Assembly (NCBI GenBank): GCA_042691655.1
Contig: CP170506.1
Span: forward strand, 5,394,001-5,458,000
DNA from: UBA695 sp042691655
Lineage (GTDB): Bacteria; Verrucomicrobiota; Verrucomicrobiia; Chthoniobacterales; Chthoniobacteraceae
Direction: 5' to 3'
Length of the DNA: 64,000 nt
This document shows, in pieces, positions 8,072 to 16,579 of the stretch (within the stretch, counting starts at the first letter, position 1; each line of letters begins with the position of its first letter). The notes beneath the pieces are model-generated. The model was not told the origin of the DNA. It saw nothing but the letters and a program-made list of their open reading frames with translations, and ran no database searches. The position numbers were made by a program, and so were the translations under genes.

Positions 8072-8130
8072 GCTTCCAATCGGGGTCGGGGTTGCACTGA
8101 GGCGGTTTTACTGGCAGTCTATCGGTTCAC

Positions 8131-8865
8131 ATGTCTGCCAAAGCTCCGGCCAAAACTCATCTTTTCCTTTTCGACATCGACGGCACCTTGATCGCCTCCG
8201 GGGGGGCGGGGGAGTACTCCATGCGCCTGGCGGTCAACGACATGTTCGGCGCGGACCTCAAGACCGCGCTCGCCGGAGTCGAGATCGCAGGCCGCACCGA
8301 TCACCTCATCACCCGCAACGTCTTTGCGAAATACGGCATCACCTGGACGGCCCGGAAAGCGGCGGAATTCCTCGATCTTTACCTCTCCCACCTGGCCGAG
8401 GAGCTGCCCCGCAAAAACGGCCGCCTCCTGCCGGGCATCGTCCCGCTGCTCCAGAAGCTGAAAACCACCCCGAGCGTCGCCCTGGCGCTCCTGACCGGCA
8501 ATCTCGAACAGGGTGCGAAGATCAAGCTGTCGCACTACCGCATCTGGGAATTTTTCGAATTCGGTGCCTACGCCGACGATAACTACGACCGCAACCGCCT
8601 CGGGCCCTTCGCACAGGCTCGCGCCAAGAGCCGCTACGGTGTCGACTTCGCCCCCGAGCGCACGTTCGTTTTGGGCGATACCCCGCACGACATCGAGTGC
8701 GGCCGGGCCATCGGGGCCAAAACGGTCGCCATCGCCACCGGCGGCCAGACCCGCGAGCAGCTCGCCGCGCACGCCCCCGATTTCCTTTTCGACGATCTTA
8801 GCGATGCCGAAGCCGTGCTGACGGCCCTCGGCGTCCCGACCCCATGTTCGGAACCCAAAATCTAG
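8131..8865 (+). CDS. HAD-superfamily phosphatase (phosphoglycolate phosphatase-like)
   Basis: A 244-residue HAD hydrolase. Motif I is FDIDGT with the nucleophilic Asp near residue 14, motif II is LLTGN, and the metal-binding end motif is LGDTPHDIECG. A cap region lies between motif I and motif II (about 25-100). The family includes phosphoglycolate phosphatases and related small-molecule phosphatases; the substrate here cannot be told from sequence alone. The 3' end overlaps the next gene by 22 bases, so the two are probably co-transcribed. Confidence 0.85.
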   Translation: MSAKAPAKTHLFLFDIDGTLIASGGAGEYSMRLAVNDMFGADLKTALAGVEIAGRTDHLITRNVFAKYGITWTARKAAEFLDLYLSHLAEELPRKNGRLLPGIVPLLQKLKTTPSVALALLTGNLEQGAKIKLSHYRIWEFFEFGAYADDNYDRNRLGPFAQARAKSRYGVDFAPERTFVLGDTPHDIECGRAIGAKTVAIATGGQTREQLAAHAPDFLFDDLSDAEAVLTALGVPTPCSEPKI

Positions 8866-9464
8866 GCCTCTTTCTCCTAAGCTGCATCGCGCTGACGATG
8901 ACGCCGGGGCAGGATACGCTCCACATCCTCACCCGCAGCGCCACCCAGGGCCGCCGCGCGGGGCTCGTGGCCGTGGCCGGGATCATCACCGGGTGCTTTG
9001 TCCAGACGTTTGCCGCCGCGTTCGGCCTCTCGGCCATCGTCGCCGCCTCGCACACCGCGTTTTTGGCCGTGAAATGGCTCGGCGCGGCCTACCTCGTTTT
9101 CCTCGGTGCGCAGTTAGTCTTTGCCAAGCCCCGGGGCGAAATAGCGCCGGGCGTCATGGACCACGCCGAAACATGGCCGATCTACCGCGCGGGCCTCTTC
9201 TGCAACCTCTCCAACGCCAAAACGATCCTCTTTTACCTCTCGTTTCTGCCGCAGTTCGTGGCCCCGGAGAGCGTGAACAAGACCGGTTCGCTCATTTTTC
9301 TGGGCTGCTTCTTTTCCGTGGTCGGCACGCTGTGGTGCTTCGTTATCGTGGGGGCTTCCTCGCTCGTGGCCCGGCGCCTGCGCACCACCCCCGCCATCGG
9401 CACGTGGATCCAGCGCGGGGCCGGGGTGCTCTTCGTCTGCCTGGGCGTGGGCCTGGCGGTCTGA
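8844..9464 (+). CDS. LysE/RhtB-family amino-acid exporter
   Basis: A 206-residue, very hydrophobic protein with about six membrane helices. It has the family's N-terminal TPGQDTLHILTRS motif, an early GxxxG-type helix, and the conserved NLSNAKTILFYLSFLPQF segment. LysE/RhtB proteins export amino acids such as lysine, threonine or homoserine. Its position near lysC (aspartate kinase) is suggestive, but lysC is on the other strand beyond a repeat-rich gap. The start overlaps the end of the HAD gene. Confidence 0.92.
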   Translation: MFGTQNLGLFLLSCIALTMTPGQDTLHILTRSATQGRRAGLVAVAGIITGCFVQTFAAAFGLSAIVAASHTAFLAVKWLGAAYLVFLGAQLVFAKPRGEIAPGVMDHAETWPIYRAGLFCNLSNAKTILFYLSFLPQFVAPESVNKTGSLIFLGCFFSVVGTLWCFVIVGASSLVARRLRTTPAIGTWIQRGAGVLFVCLGVGLAV

Positions 9465-9578
9465 TACCACGTCTAGTGATCAATGAGCTTTTTGAGAGGA
9501 CAGGCCCGGCAATTTTTAGACAGATCCCCATGCCCGCAGACGGGGCTCCACGCGGCATGAAAAAGGGGGGATTCTATT

Positions 9579-9644
9579 CTCACGCAAAGACGCAAAGGCG
9601 CAAAGAGTCCTGCCTTTCTTTGCGCCTTTGCGTCTTTGCGTGAG
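9579..9644. repeat. Large palindromic repeat (28-bp perfect arms)
   Basis: A 28-base arm at 9579-9606 and its exact reverse complement at 9617-9644 are separated by 10 bases. The arms are made of repeated GCAAAGNCGCAAAG units (CTCACGCAAAGACGC start). A further copy of one arm occurs at 9839-9866 and a shorter related pair at 43000-43155. This is a dispersed palindromic element, not a gene; there is no poly-T tail, so it is not a standard terminator. Confidence 0.9.
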
Positions 9645-9687
9645 CCCTCTGCCTTTTTTCTAGGACACCTATTTTCGGCTTAGGATT

Positions 9688-9802
9688 GACAGGATTAACA
9701 AGATTACGCCGAGAGACTGCGAGCGCTGGATTGCATCCGGGAAACCCAACCCGAAAAAATCCTGTAAATCCTGTAAATCATGTCAATCTTGTTAATCCTG
9801 TC
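9688..9802. repeat. Second inverted repeat (GACAGGATTAACAAGATT)
   Basis: GACAGGATTAACAAGATT at 9688-9705 is matched by its exact reverse complement at 9785-9802. Between them lie further short copies (CCTGTAAAT twice near 9763-9780). This is a separate dispersed repeat type placed next to the GCAAAG palindrome. Confidence 0.85.
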
Positions 9803-9838
9803 TAAAGACGGTAAGCCAAAGACGCAAACGCGCTCATT

Positions 9839-9866
9839 TCTTTGCGCCTTTGCGTCTTTGCGTGAG
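9839..9866. repeat. Third copy of the TTTGCGTCTTTGCGTGAG repeat arm
   Basis: This 28-base stretch is the same as the right arm at 9617-9644. A shorter, imperfect left half (AAAGACGCAAACGCG near 9820) precedes it, so this may be a decayed second palindrome. It ends 16 bases from the lysC stop codon. Confidence 0.85.
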
Positions 9867-9882
9867 TTTTAAAAAATGACGG

Positions 9883-11106
9883 CTACTTCGTGGCGCTGAG
9901 CCCGAAGGCTTCGTGCACGAGGTTCGCGGCTTCGGCGATCTTCGCCTCGTCCACCACCACGGCGATCTTGATCTCGGAGGTCGAGATCATCTGGATATTG
10001 ATGCTGCCCAGGCTCAGGGCTTCAAAGACCTTTGCCGCCACGCCGGAGTGCGAGCGCATGCCGATGCCCACCACGCTCAGCTTGGCGATGCCGTCCTGTG
10101 CGCTGATCTCCTTGCCGAGGGTGGTCAAGAGCGGTTCGAGCGTCGTCCGGGCCTTGGGCAGGTCGTCTTTGTTGAGCGTGAAGGAAATGTCCGTCGTTCC
10201 GGCCAGCGACACGTTCTGGACGATCATGTCGACCGTCACGCCCGCCTCGGCGATGGCTTTGAACACCCGGGAGGCGATGCCTGGGGTGTCGGCCACTTGG
10301 CGGAGGGTGACTTTGGCTTGGTTGCGTTCGATGGACACGCCACGAATGACGACTTGTTCCATGCTCATGGTTTCTTCCTTAACGAGGGTTCCCGGGTTGT
10401 TGTTGAAAGAGCTGCGCACCTCGAAGGGGACGCCAAATTTCTTGGCGAACTCGACCGAGCGCGACTGCATGACTTTGGAGCCGCTGCTGGCCATCTCCAA
10501 CATTTCGTCGTAGGAGATTTCGTCGATTTTGCTGGCCGTCTTGACCACGCGCGGATCGCAGGTGTAGACGCCTTCGACGTCGGTGAAAATCTGGCAGAGG
10601 TCGGCCTTGATGGCGGCGGCAATCGCGATGGCGGTCAGGTCTGAGCCGCCACGGCCCAGGGTGGTCGTCTGGCCGTCGCCGGATTCGCCCTGGAAACCGG
10701 CTACGACGACAATCGAGCCGTCCTTGAGGGCCTGCTGTACTTTGCGCGGGCTGATTTCCTGGATCTTGGCCTTCGTATGGACGCCGTCGGTGACGATGCC
10801 CGCCTGGGCGCCCGTGAACGAGACGGCGTTGTGGCCCAGGTTCTGGATGGCCATGGCGGTGAGCGCGATCGTCGTCTGCTCGCCCGTGGCCAGCAGCATA
10901 TCCATCTCCCGCTCGGGCGGGGTGATGCCGGGGCACACCGCGCGGGCCAGCTTGATGAGGCCGTCGGTGACGCCGGACATGGCGGAGACCACCACGACGA
11001 CCTTATGACCGGCTTCGTGGGTCTCTACAACACGGCGGGCGACGTTCATGATGCGGCTCGGGTCGCCAACCGAAGTGCCGCCATATTTCTGGACAATCAC
11101 ACTCAT
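9883..11106 (-). CDS. lysC: Aspartate kinase
   Basis: A 407-residue monofunctional aspartate kinase. The N-terminal catalytic motif VQKYGGTSVGD begins at residue 4, and the C-terminal third contains two ACT domains for allosteric control (VTLRQVADTPGIASRVF and SVVGIGMRSHSGVAAKVF). It phosphorylates aspartate, the first step toward lysine, threonine, methionine and diaminopimelate. ATG 11106 is chosen because the preceding in-frame residues lack family character and the motif starts only three residues after it. The short GC-rich intergenic region gives no visible lysine riboswitch. Confidence 0.96.
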   Translation of the reverse strand: MSVIVQKYGGTSVGDPSRIMNVARRVVETHEAGHKVVVVVSAMSGVTDGLIKLARAVCPGITPPEREMDMLLATGEQTTIALTAMAIQNLGHNAVSFTGAQAGIVTDGVHTKAKIQEISPRKVQQALKDGSIVVVAGFQGESGDGQTTTLGRGGSDLTAIAIAAAIKADLCQIFTDVEGVYTCDPRVVKTASKIDEISYDEMLEMASSGSKVMQSRSVEFAKKFGVPFEVRSSFNNNPGTLVKEETMSMEQVVIRGVSIERNQAKVTLRQVADTPGIASRVFKAIAEAGVTVDMIVQNVSLAGTTDISFTLNKDDLPKARTTLEPLLTTLGKEISAQDGIAKLSVVGIGMRSHSGVAAKVFEALSLGSINIQMISTSEIKIAVVVDEAKIAEAANLVHEAFGLSATK

Positions 11107-11302
11107 ACGAGAGCCCGGAAGTCTCTTTGGCGGAGCCGGGGTTGTCAACCTTCGGGCGCTTTTGGGCGGGATTATTTTTTTATGCCAGTGTCTGAAAACA
11201 CGACACGTGGGGGAAATTTTGCCTGTAAGCGTGAGAAAAAGATTCCCACCACCGGGCCAAAAATGCCGCTCCTGCGAAACGCTCTGTATAAAGACCACGT
11301 GT

Positions 11303-11902
11303 ATGAATCAAATTATCCTTTCGGTATGCGCATTTGCGCTGGCGGTCATTCCCGCGTTTGGCGGAACCGCGGTTTGCGTTTCCGATGATTACTGGCCGGA
11401 CCCCGGGGTGTGCTTGCCAAAGCTCAAGACCGAGGGCTGCACCGACCAGTATCGTGCGCCCTACATGATTACCTACCCACGCATGTGCTACTTCAATAAG
11501 ACGTATCCGAGCAATACGGAGATCGCCTTGGAGATGCGGCGCAGGGCCATTTACCGGCAGCGGGAGATGCTGGCGTTTGAAAACGAGATGCGGGAGGCCT
11601 CGGCCTGGAACGTCAATCCGGCGGCCCAGGGGCAGACGCTTGCCGGGTCCACGGAGGGGGCTGGGGCGGTCAATTCGCCATGCATGGCGGTGCCGCCAGC
11701 GCCACCTTACCCGGGCCCTGCCGGAGCGCCGCCTATTGTGGCGGGCCCGCCGGAGGTCCCGACGGCGGCTAAGATCCCGGGGCGGCCCGGCTATGTTTTC
11801 TGCCCGTTTGGGCCGAATTACGGCTGCTTCAATATCAAAGGCCTGCGCTCGGGCAGCCTGGTGCAGGACCCGTTTACGCGGCGCGTTTTCCGCATCCCTT
11901 AA
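11303..11902 (+). CDS. Cys-rich secreted protein of unknown function
   Basis: A 199-residue protein with a signal peptide (about residues 1-20, MNQIILSVCAFALAVIPAFG). The mature part has seven Cys residues (AVCVS, GVCLP, GCTDQ, MCYF, PCMAV, FCPFG, GCFN), which fits disulfide bonding outside the cytoplasm. A Pro-rich stretch occupies about 135-165, and the end is basic. No family is recognised. The start is set by the signal peptide; the upstream in-frame extension overlaps the lysC start region antisense and is not coding-like. It lies alone, divergent from lysC. Confidence 0.7.
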   Translation: MNQIILSVCAFALAVIPAFGGTAVCVSDDYWPDPGVCLPKLKTEGCTDQYRAPYMITYPRMCYFNKTYPSNTEIALEMRRRAIYRQREMLAFENEMREASAWNVNPAAQGQTLAGSTEGAGAVNSPCMAVPPAPPYPGPAGAPPIVAGPPEVPTAAKIPGRPGYVFCPFGPNYGCFNIKGLRSGSLVQDPFTRRVFRIP

Positions 11903-11999
11903 GCGGCCTGTCGAGAGGGGGATGAAGGAAAAGCCCGTTTGCCGCGCGCGCTGGTGGTTTGGTTGACACCGGCGCGCGTGTGCGGTGGGCCCGAGGGCT

Positions 12000-12422
12000 C
12001 TAAAGACGGCCCTCGTCGGCGTCGATGAAGTCGAAAGACGTCAGGATATCGGTGCGCCCGGCGAGGTCCGGTGCTTCGGCGATCCGTTTGGCGAGGCTTT
12101 CTGCACCGTCGTCGCGCCAGCCGCGCTTGGACATAAAAGCGTCCCAGATTTCGATTTCATCCTCGGTCGGCTTGCGGCCATGCTGGTAGCACCACTCCAG
12201 CACGGCTTCATCGCTGGCCCCGGCTTTCACCTGGGCGACCACATCGGCGTAGGCAACGTGCAGGAAAGCGATGGTCCGGCCGTCGAAACCAACCCCAAGG
12301 GCGGCGTGGTAGTCGGCGGGGAGTTTCCCGGCGGCGTGGAGGCGGATCTTGTCGAGCATCCGCCCGAAGTGGACGAGACCGCCTACGGTCTCGCGTGGGC
12401 TGCGGAGATTAGGTACGTTCAT
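12000..12422 (-). CDS. DUF5069-family protein
   Basis: A 140-residue protein that matches the DUF5069 type from its start: LRSPRETVGGLVHFGRMLDKIRLH is the usual N-terminal signature, followed by LGVGFDGRTIAFLHV and WDAFMSKRGWRDDG. Such small acidic proteins are common in Verrucomicrobiota and related phyla; their function is unknown. The start codon lies directly at the foot of a hairpin (12423-12451). A small secreted protein gene precedes it by 52 bases on the same strand. Confidence 0.85.
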   Translation of the reverse strand: MNVPNLRSPRETVGGLVHFGRMLDKIRLHAAGKLPADYHAALGVGFDGRTIAFLHVAYADVVAQVKAGASDEAVLEWCYQHGRKPTEDEIEIWDAFMSKRGWRDDGAESLAKRIAEAPDLAGRTDILTSFDFIDADEGRL

Positions 12423-12451
12423 GTGAGAGGGAGCATAGCGCCCCCTCTCAC
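12423..12451 (-). promoter_or_regulatory. Hairpin directly upstream of the DUF5069 start codon
   Basis: GTGAGAGGG at 12423-12431 and CCCTCTCAC at 12443-12451 form a 9-bp perfect stem with an 11-base loop. The stem abuts the ATG, so it could affect translation start or act as a weak terminator for the upstream gene. No poly-T follows on the minus strand. Confidence 0.5.
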
Positions 12452-12474
12452 TTTGGTGAACTGTATAATTTGGA

Positions 12475-12762
12475 TTACCGGCCTCGGTCCATAATTGCGC
12501 GCACCTGGTCTATGGCGGCGTCAATCGCCCGCAAGGCATCGGCCCGGCGAGGGGTGGGCGGGCCAGACTGGATGATGTGTTTTTTGGCTTTTTGGAGGTT
12601 GTCCATGGCCTTGAAAAGTTCATCGCTTCCCGGGTCTCTCGGGCGGCCCTGTGGCCCGATGCGCAGCTCGAAAGGAGGCGGGTCTGCCTGAAGGTGCGAG
12701 GTGGGGATCAGCGTGAATGCCGTGACGGCCGCCAGCGCCGTGGTGACGAGTGTATTTTTCAT
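12475..12762 (-). CDS. Small secreted protein of unknown function
   Basis: A 95-residue protein whose first 26 residues (MKNTLVTTALAAVTAFTLI and on) form a clear signal peptide. The mature part is a helical stretch rich in Asp, Ala, Lys and Arg (DELFKAMDNLQKAKKHI, RADALRAIDAAIDQVRAIM), suggesting two antiparallel helices. The start at ATG 12762 is preferred to a longer form because the signal peptide begins there. It may share a transcript with the DUF5069 gene. Confidence 0.65.
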   Translation of the reverse strand: MKNTLVTTALAAVTAFTLIPTSHLQADPPPFELRIGPQGRPRDPGSDELFKAMDNLQKAKKHIIQSGPPTPRRADALRAIDAAIDQVRAIMDRGR

Positions 12763-12800
12763 ACAAGGCCATTCTCGCTCAATCCCCGAGGGTTGCAAGC

Positions 12801-13412
12801 CTAGGGGGCCTTGGGGAGGGTGATATGCGGTTCGCGCAGGTACATCGGCTCCAGGTCGCCCCGGGCGGTGATCGAGCGGCCCTCGGCGGCGAGCCGGGCC
12901 AGGCGTTCGGCGGACGGGTAGCGCAGCTCCGGCGCAGTGGGCAGCGGCGCGGCGATCTCCTCGGAGGTGTAGACGGGCACTTGGGCCTCCGCGAGCCGCG
13001 CGGCCAGCTCGTCAGCGGAAAGCAGCAGCGGCCCCTCGACGCATTCCCCGGCGCTCACGCGGGTGAAGGAAAAGCTCTGGCGACGGGCATCGCCGATAGC
13101 GACGTAGTCCCCCTCGGCCAGTGCGGCGATGGAAGGCAGCCCCAGCAGCTCAGCTCCCGAGGCGAGCGTCAGGCCGAAGGCGGCGGAAATGGCGATGCGC
13201 ACCCCGGCGTAAGACCCGGGCCCGAGGCCCACGGCAATTTGATCTGGCTGCGCCCCGTCGGGGAGTGCGGCGAGCGCTCGCTCTAGTGTGGAAAAGAGGA
13301 GCGAACTATGGCTGCGCCCCGCCCCGCACGATTCGTTGAAAATCAGCTCCCCATCCCGCAGCACGGCCACGCTGCCCTGGTGGGTGGAAGTTTCAATGGC
13401 GATGAGGATCAT
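12801..13412 (-). CDS. tsaB: tRNA threonylcarbamoyladenosine biosynthesis protein TsaB
   Basis: A 203-residue protein with the ASKHA-type N-terminal AIETSTHQGSVAVL motif, HSSLLFSTLERAL, and the conserved GLGPGSYAGVRIAISAAFGL block. TsaB acts with TsaD and TsaE to form t6A37 in tRNAs that read ANN codons. Its start overlaps the tsaE stop by four bases (ATGA), so the two are translationally coupled. No TsaD gene is in the window. Confidence 0.95.
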   Translation of the reverse strand: MILIAIETSTHQGSVAVLRDGELIFNESCGAGRSHSSLLFSTLERALAALPDGAQPDQIAVGLGPGSYAGVRIAISAAFGLTLASGAELLGLPSIAALAEGDYVAIGDARRQSFSFTRVSAGECVEGPLLLSADELAARLAEAQVPVYTSEEIAAPLPTAPELRYPSAERLARLAAEGRSITARGDLEPMYLREPHITLPKAP

Positions 13413-13819
13413 ATCGTAATTTCCCGGTCGTCGCCTTCGAGCACTTGGAAGCGAATCCAGCGCACGTCCGGCGGCATCAGCGCCTCGAATTTGTCGGCCC
13501 ACTCGATGACCGTCACGCCGTCGCCAAAGAGGTAGTCGTCCAGACCGATGCCGAGCACCTCGGTCGGTTCCTCCAGGCGGTAGAGGTCGATATGCACCAG
13601 CGGCAGCCGCCCGCCGGGGTATTCGTGGACGAGCGTAAAGGTGGGGCTCGTAACGTCGGCCTCCACGCCCAGGCCTTCGGCGAGGCCTTTGGTGAAGTGC
13701 GTTTTGCCCGCGCCGAGGTCGCCCGCCAGCGCCAGCACGTCGCCACGGCGCAGCTCGGCGGCGAGCGCGCGGCCCAGCTCAAGCGTCTCTTGGGGATGAT
13801 GCGAAATGATCGAAGCCAT
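13409..13819 (-). CDS. tsaE: tRNA threonylcarbamoyladenosine biosynthesis ATPase TsaE
   Basis: A 136-residue P-loop ATPase. Walker A is GDLGAGKTHFTKG, followed by SPTFTLVHEY, IDLYRLEEPTE and EWADK, all typical of TsaE (YjeE). It drives the TsaB-TsaD complex in t6A formation. Its start lies inside the end of thiL, with about 40 bases of overlap, and its stop overlaps the tsaB start, so the three genes form one operon. Confidence 0.95.
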   Translation of the reverse strand: MASIISHHPQETLELGRALAAELRRGDVLALAGDLGAGKTHFTKGLAEGLGVEADVTSPTFTLVHEYPGGRLPLVHIDLYRLEEPTEVLGIGLDDYLFGDGVTVIEWADKFEALMPPDVRWIRFQVLEGDDREITI

Positions 13820-14669
13820 GTAGGGTTGCAGGGGGGGTATTGGCTGTCAAAAGGCCTACCCGCGTCAATGGCAAAGTTGCGAAAGGCCATGCTTGCTCGA
13901 TCCGCGCCGCCTGCCGGGGGCTCGCCGCAAAGAGCAACTCGAAGTCCTCCCCGTCGCTCAAGCCCGCGTCGTGCGAGCAGCCCGGGGTGAGGGGAAGCGA
14001 GCCGCTCAGCTCGAAGCCGCACCCGCTCGCCCGTGCCAGCCGGGGGAGATCCGCCCCCAGGCCGTCGGAGAGATCCATCATCGCGTGGAGCCGGAAATGC
14101 TCGGTGAGCCAGCGGGCCTCTGGCACCCGGGGCATGAAGTCCAGGTGCTTTCCCTCGATCGAGCCGCCGAGGGTCCCGGTTACAAAAAGCACGTCGCCCG
14201 GCTTGCCGCCCGAGCGGAGCACGCAGCGCCCGCGTTCCACCCGGCCCGTCAGCGCCACCGAGACGAAGACCGGCCCCGGGCTGCGGGCCGTTTCGCCGCC
14301 TGCCAGGGAAATACCAAACTCCCCGGCGCACCGGGCCAGCCCTGCGTAGAGCGCCTCGGCCTTTTCCACCGCGAGCTCGCCCGGGAAAGCCACGGTGACG
14401 AGCGCGTGCTCCGGTAGCCCGCCCATCACCGCGATGTCGCTTACGTTGCGGGCGAGCGCCTTCCAGCCCACGCGGGCGAAATCGGTCTCCGGCGTGAAGT
14501 GGATGCCCTCGATCACGCAATCCGTCTTGAGCAGCGTCCAGAGCGGCGCGTTGCGGCGGCCCACCACGGCGCAGTCATCCCCGGGGCCGACGAGCAGGCC
14601 CTCGTTGCGGGGCAGCCCGTGGGTCAGGCGGGCCACCAGCGCCTCTTCGCCGAGTTGGGAAAGCTTCAT
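13779..14669 (-). CDS. thiL: Thiamine-monophosphate kinase
   Basis: A 296-residue ThiL. It has the N-terminal GPGDDCAVV motif, TDCVIEGIHF (the family's DxxVEGxHF block), ARNVSDIAVMGG, LAGGETARSPG and MMDLSDGLGADLPRLA. The enzyme phosphorylates thiamine monophosphate to thiamine diphosphate, using ATP and Mg2+. The start overlaps the CPBP protease stop by four bases, and the 3' end overlaps tsaE by about 40. thiD lies in this window too, at 59578, but far away and not linked. Confidence 0.95.
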   Translation of the reverse strand: MKLSQLGEEALVARLTHGLPRNEGLLVGPGDDCAVVGRRNAPLWTLLKTDCVIEGIHFTPETDFARVGWKALARNVSDIAVMGGLPEHALVTVAFPGELAVEKAEALYAGLARCAGEFGISLAGGETARSPGPVFVSVALTGRVERGRCVLRSGGKPGDVLFVTGTLGGSIEGKHLDFMPRVPEARWLTEHFRLHAMMDLSDGLGADLPRLARASGCGFELSGSLPLTPGCSHDAGLSDGEDFELLFAASPRQAARIEQAWPFATLPLTRVGLLTANTPPATLHGFDHFASSPRDA

Positions 14670-15484
14670 GGATGCCGCGCACTATAGAACATCAGGGCCA
14701 GCATCGTCGTGTTGAAAAGCGAGTGAATCACCATGCAGGCCAGGACCGAGCCCGTCGCCTCGAAAGTTAGCGAAAGGCACATGGCGAGTACGAAAAGCGG
14801 CAGCATCACTCCGCCGTTCAAGTGGATGGCCGCAAAGAGCGCCGAGGTCAGCACCAGGGCGGGCGACACCCCCAGGTAGCGCCGGATCACGCCGTAAAAA
14901 TAGCCGCGAAACAGGAACTCCTCCGTCACCGGGGCCACCAGCGCGGCGAACCCCAGCACGAGGCCCATGCGGTACCAGTCCAATGCGACGGCGGCTTCCT
15001 GGAAATACGCGGTCACATCCTGTGGCTGCGGCTCTCCGCCCTTGATCGTGGTCACGATGATGAAACTGACGTACACCAGCGGCAGCGCCGCCGCGAACAG
15101 CCACAGCGCCCGCCGCAGGAGCGCCTTGGGGGCCTCCGGGTGCAGCCCGAAAAGGCGTACGATCGGCACGCCCCGGGCGTGGAGCAGCAGCAAAATCCCG
15201 CTCACCACCACCGCGAAAACCAGCCCGCCCTCAATGATCGCAAAGTCGTTGAGCCGCCGGGGCGGCGCGGCGAACCCCCGGGCCACCGCCTCGCCCAGCC
15301 AGGTAAAGAGCACCAGGCAGACCAGCACGTCGGGAAGCCCGAACGGGGTCGGGGTTTCCTCGAGCTTGGCCTCCAAGCGTGCCTTCTGCCAGATCCCCAG
15401 ATAAGCCCGTCCGGCCAGGATCACCAGCGCGATGGTCAGCGAGGCCTCCAGCCAGAGCACGATTTCCGGGCCGGGAGGCATCAC
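14666..15484 (-). CDS. CPBP-family intramembrane metalloprotease
   Basis: A 272-residue protein with about eight membrane helices. It shows the three family motifs: EEFLFRGYF (glutamate pair and Arg), FAAIHLNGG (His) and a late HSLFNT. CPBP (Abi/CAAX-type) proteases cleave within or near the membrane; roles range from prenyl-protein processing to bacteriocin immunity, and none can be assigned here. It is the first gene of a four-gene run with thiL, tsaE and tsaB. Confidence 0.88.
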   Translation of the reverse strand: MMPPGPEIVLWLEASLTIALVILAGRAYLGIWQKARLEAKLEETPTPFGLPDVLVCLVLFTWLGEAVARGFAAPPRRLNDFAIIEGGLVFAVVVSGILLLLHARGVPIVRLFGLHPEAPKALLRRALWLFAAALPLVYVSFIIVTTIKGGEPQPQDVTAYFQEAAVALDWYRMGLVLGFAALVAPVTEEFLFRGYFYGVIRRYLGVSPALVLTSALFAAIHLNGGVMLPLFVLAMCLSLTFEATGSVLACMVIHSLFNTTMLALMFYSARHP

Positions 15485-15568
15485 GCGAAGGCTCCCTTCG
15501 TTTCGAAGGCGCGAAGGGAAGGCAAAATCATAAGGTTCTCTGCGTGTGAGCCCATCCGTTTCCCGCTC

Positions 15569-16579
15569 TTACATTGCATAAAAGCCCGGCAGCCAGTAGG
15601 CGCGGCCCGGTTCGAGCGCGGGGAGGAGCTTCTGCGTCAGGTTGAGCTCCACCTTCCCGTTGCTTTCGCCCTCGGTGCCGAGGTACTGGAAAATCTTGCT
15701 CAGGCTGAACTGCGCCTCGTAGGCGACGATGGCCGCGTCGGGGGTTTTCGCCAGTTCTTTGGCCTTTTCATAAGCGTCTTCGATCTCCCCCAGGCCGTCG
15801 ATCAGCTTGGCTTCCAGCGCATCCGTCCCCGTGACCACCCGGCCGTCGGCCACACCCGAGCGTAGCGTTTCCTCCTTAAGGTGCCGTTCGCGCGCCACCA
15901 CGCCGACGAAAATCCCGTACGTCTGCATCACCAGCTTTTGCACATACGCCTTCTCCTCCTCGGTCATTTCGCGCGTGCCGCTGAGCATGTCCTTGAAGGC
16001 CCCGCTCTTGAACGTCACCGGAGCCACGCCGATCTTGTTGAGCAAATCGTTGTAGCGCATCGACTGGATGATCACGCCGATGGAGCCCGTGAACGTTGTC
16101 GGGTTGGCCATCAGGAAAGAGCCCCCGCAGGCCGTGTAATAGCCGCCCGAAGTGGCCATCGACCCCATGGAGACCACCACCGGCTTCACCGCTCTCACGC
16201 GGCGCACCGCGTTGTAAAGATTATCCGAGGCCGTCACCTCCCCGCCGGGGGAATCAATGGCCAGCACCACGGCCTTCACCCGGGAATCCAGCTCCGCTTG
16301 GCGCAGTTGAATGCGGATGTCATCGACCATCGAAGCCCCGATCTTGCCCGACACGCCCGAGCTGATCAACCCTCGCACGGGGATCACCGCGATCCGGTCC
16401 TTGCCCTGGCCCGCCCGCAGCACGCGTTCCTGCAGCCGCTGCGGTTCGTGGGACTTCACCTGCATCCCCCTGGCCACGTTTTTCCCTTTCCCGGCCACCA
16501 GCGCCACGTTCATCAGCAAGCTGAAGCCCAGGACCAAGATCAGCGCCACCCAAAGACAACCCGACCGTTTGATGCTCAT
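15569..16579 (-). CDS. sppA: Signal peptide peptidase SppA
   Basis: A 336-residue protein with one N-terminal membrane anchor (about 7-28, LWVALILVLGFSLLMNVALV). The S49 peptidase domain has AIDSPGGEV, the Ser nucleophile in MATSGGYY, FTGSIGVI and the Lys general base in SGAFKDMLSGT, matching the Ser-Lys dyad of short-form SppA. It degrades leftover signal peptides in the membrane. ATG 16579 is chosen because the membrane anchor begins seven residues later; the longer frame adds a Pro/Arg-rich lead with no signal character. It is divergent from pyrH. Confidence 0.93.
   Translation of the reverse strand: MSIKRSGCLWVALILVLGFSLLMNVALVAGKGKNVARGMQVKSHEPQRLQERVLRAGQGKDRIAVIPVRGLISSGVSGKIGASMVDDIRIQLRQAELDSRVKAVVLAIDSPGGEVTASDNLYNAVRRVRAVKPVVVSMGSMATSGGYYTACGGSFLMANPTTFTGSIGVIIQSMRYNDLLNKIGVAPVTFKSGAFKDMLSGTREMTEEEKAYVQKLVMQTYGIFVGVVARERHLKEETLRSGVADGRVVTGTDALEAKLIDGLGEIEDAYEKAKELAKTPDAAIVAYEAQFSLSKIFQYLGTEGESNGKVELNLTQKLLPALEPGRAYWLPGFYAM

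Noticed and set aside
9465..9882. CRISPR array
   Set aside because: The repeats are inverted and of mixed kinds, with no evenly spaced direct repeats and no cas genes.
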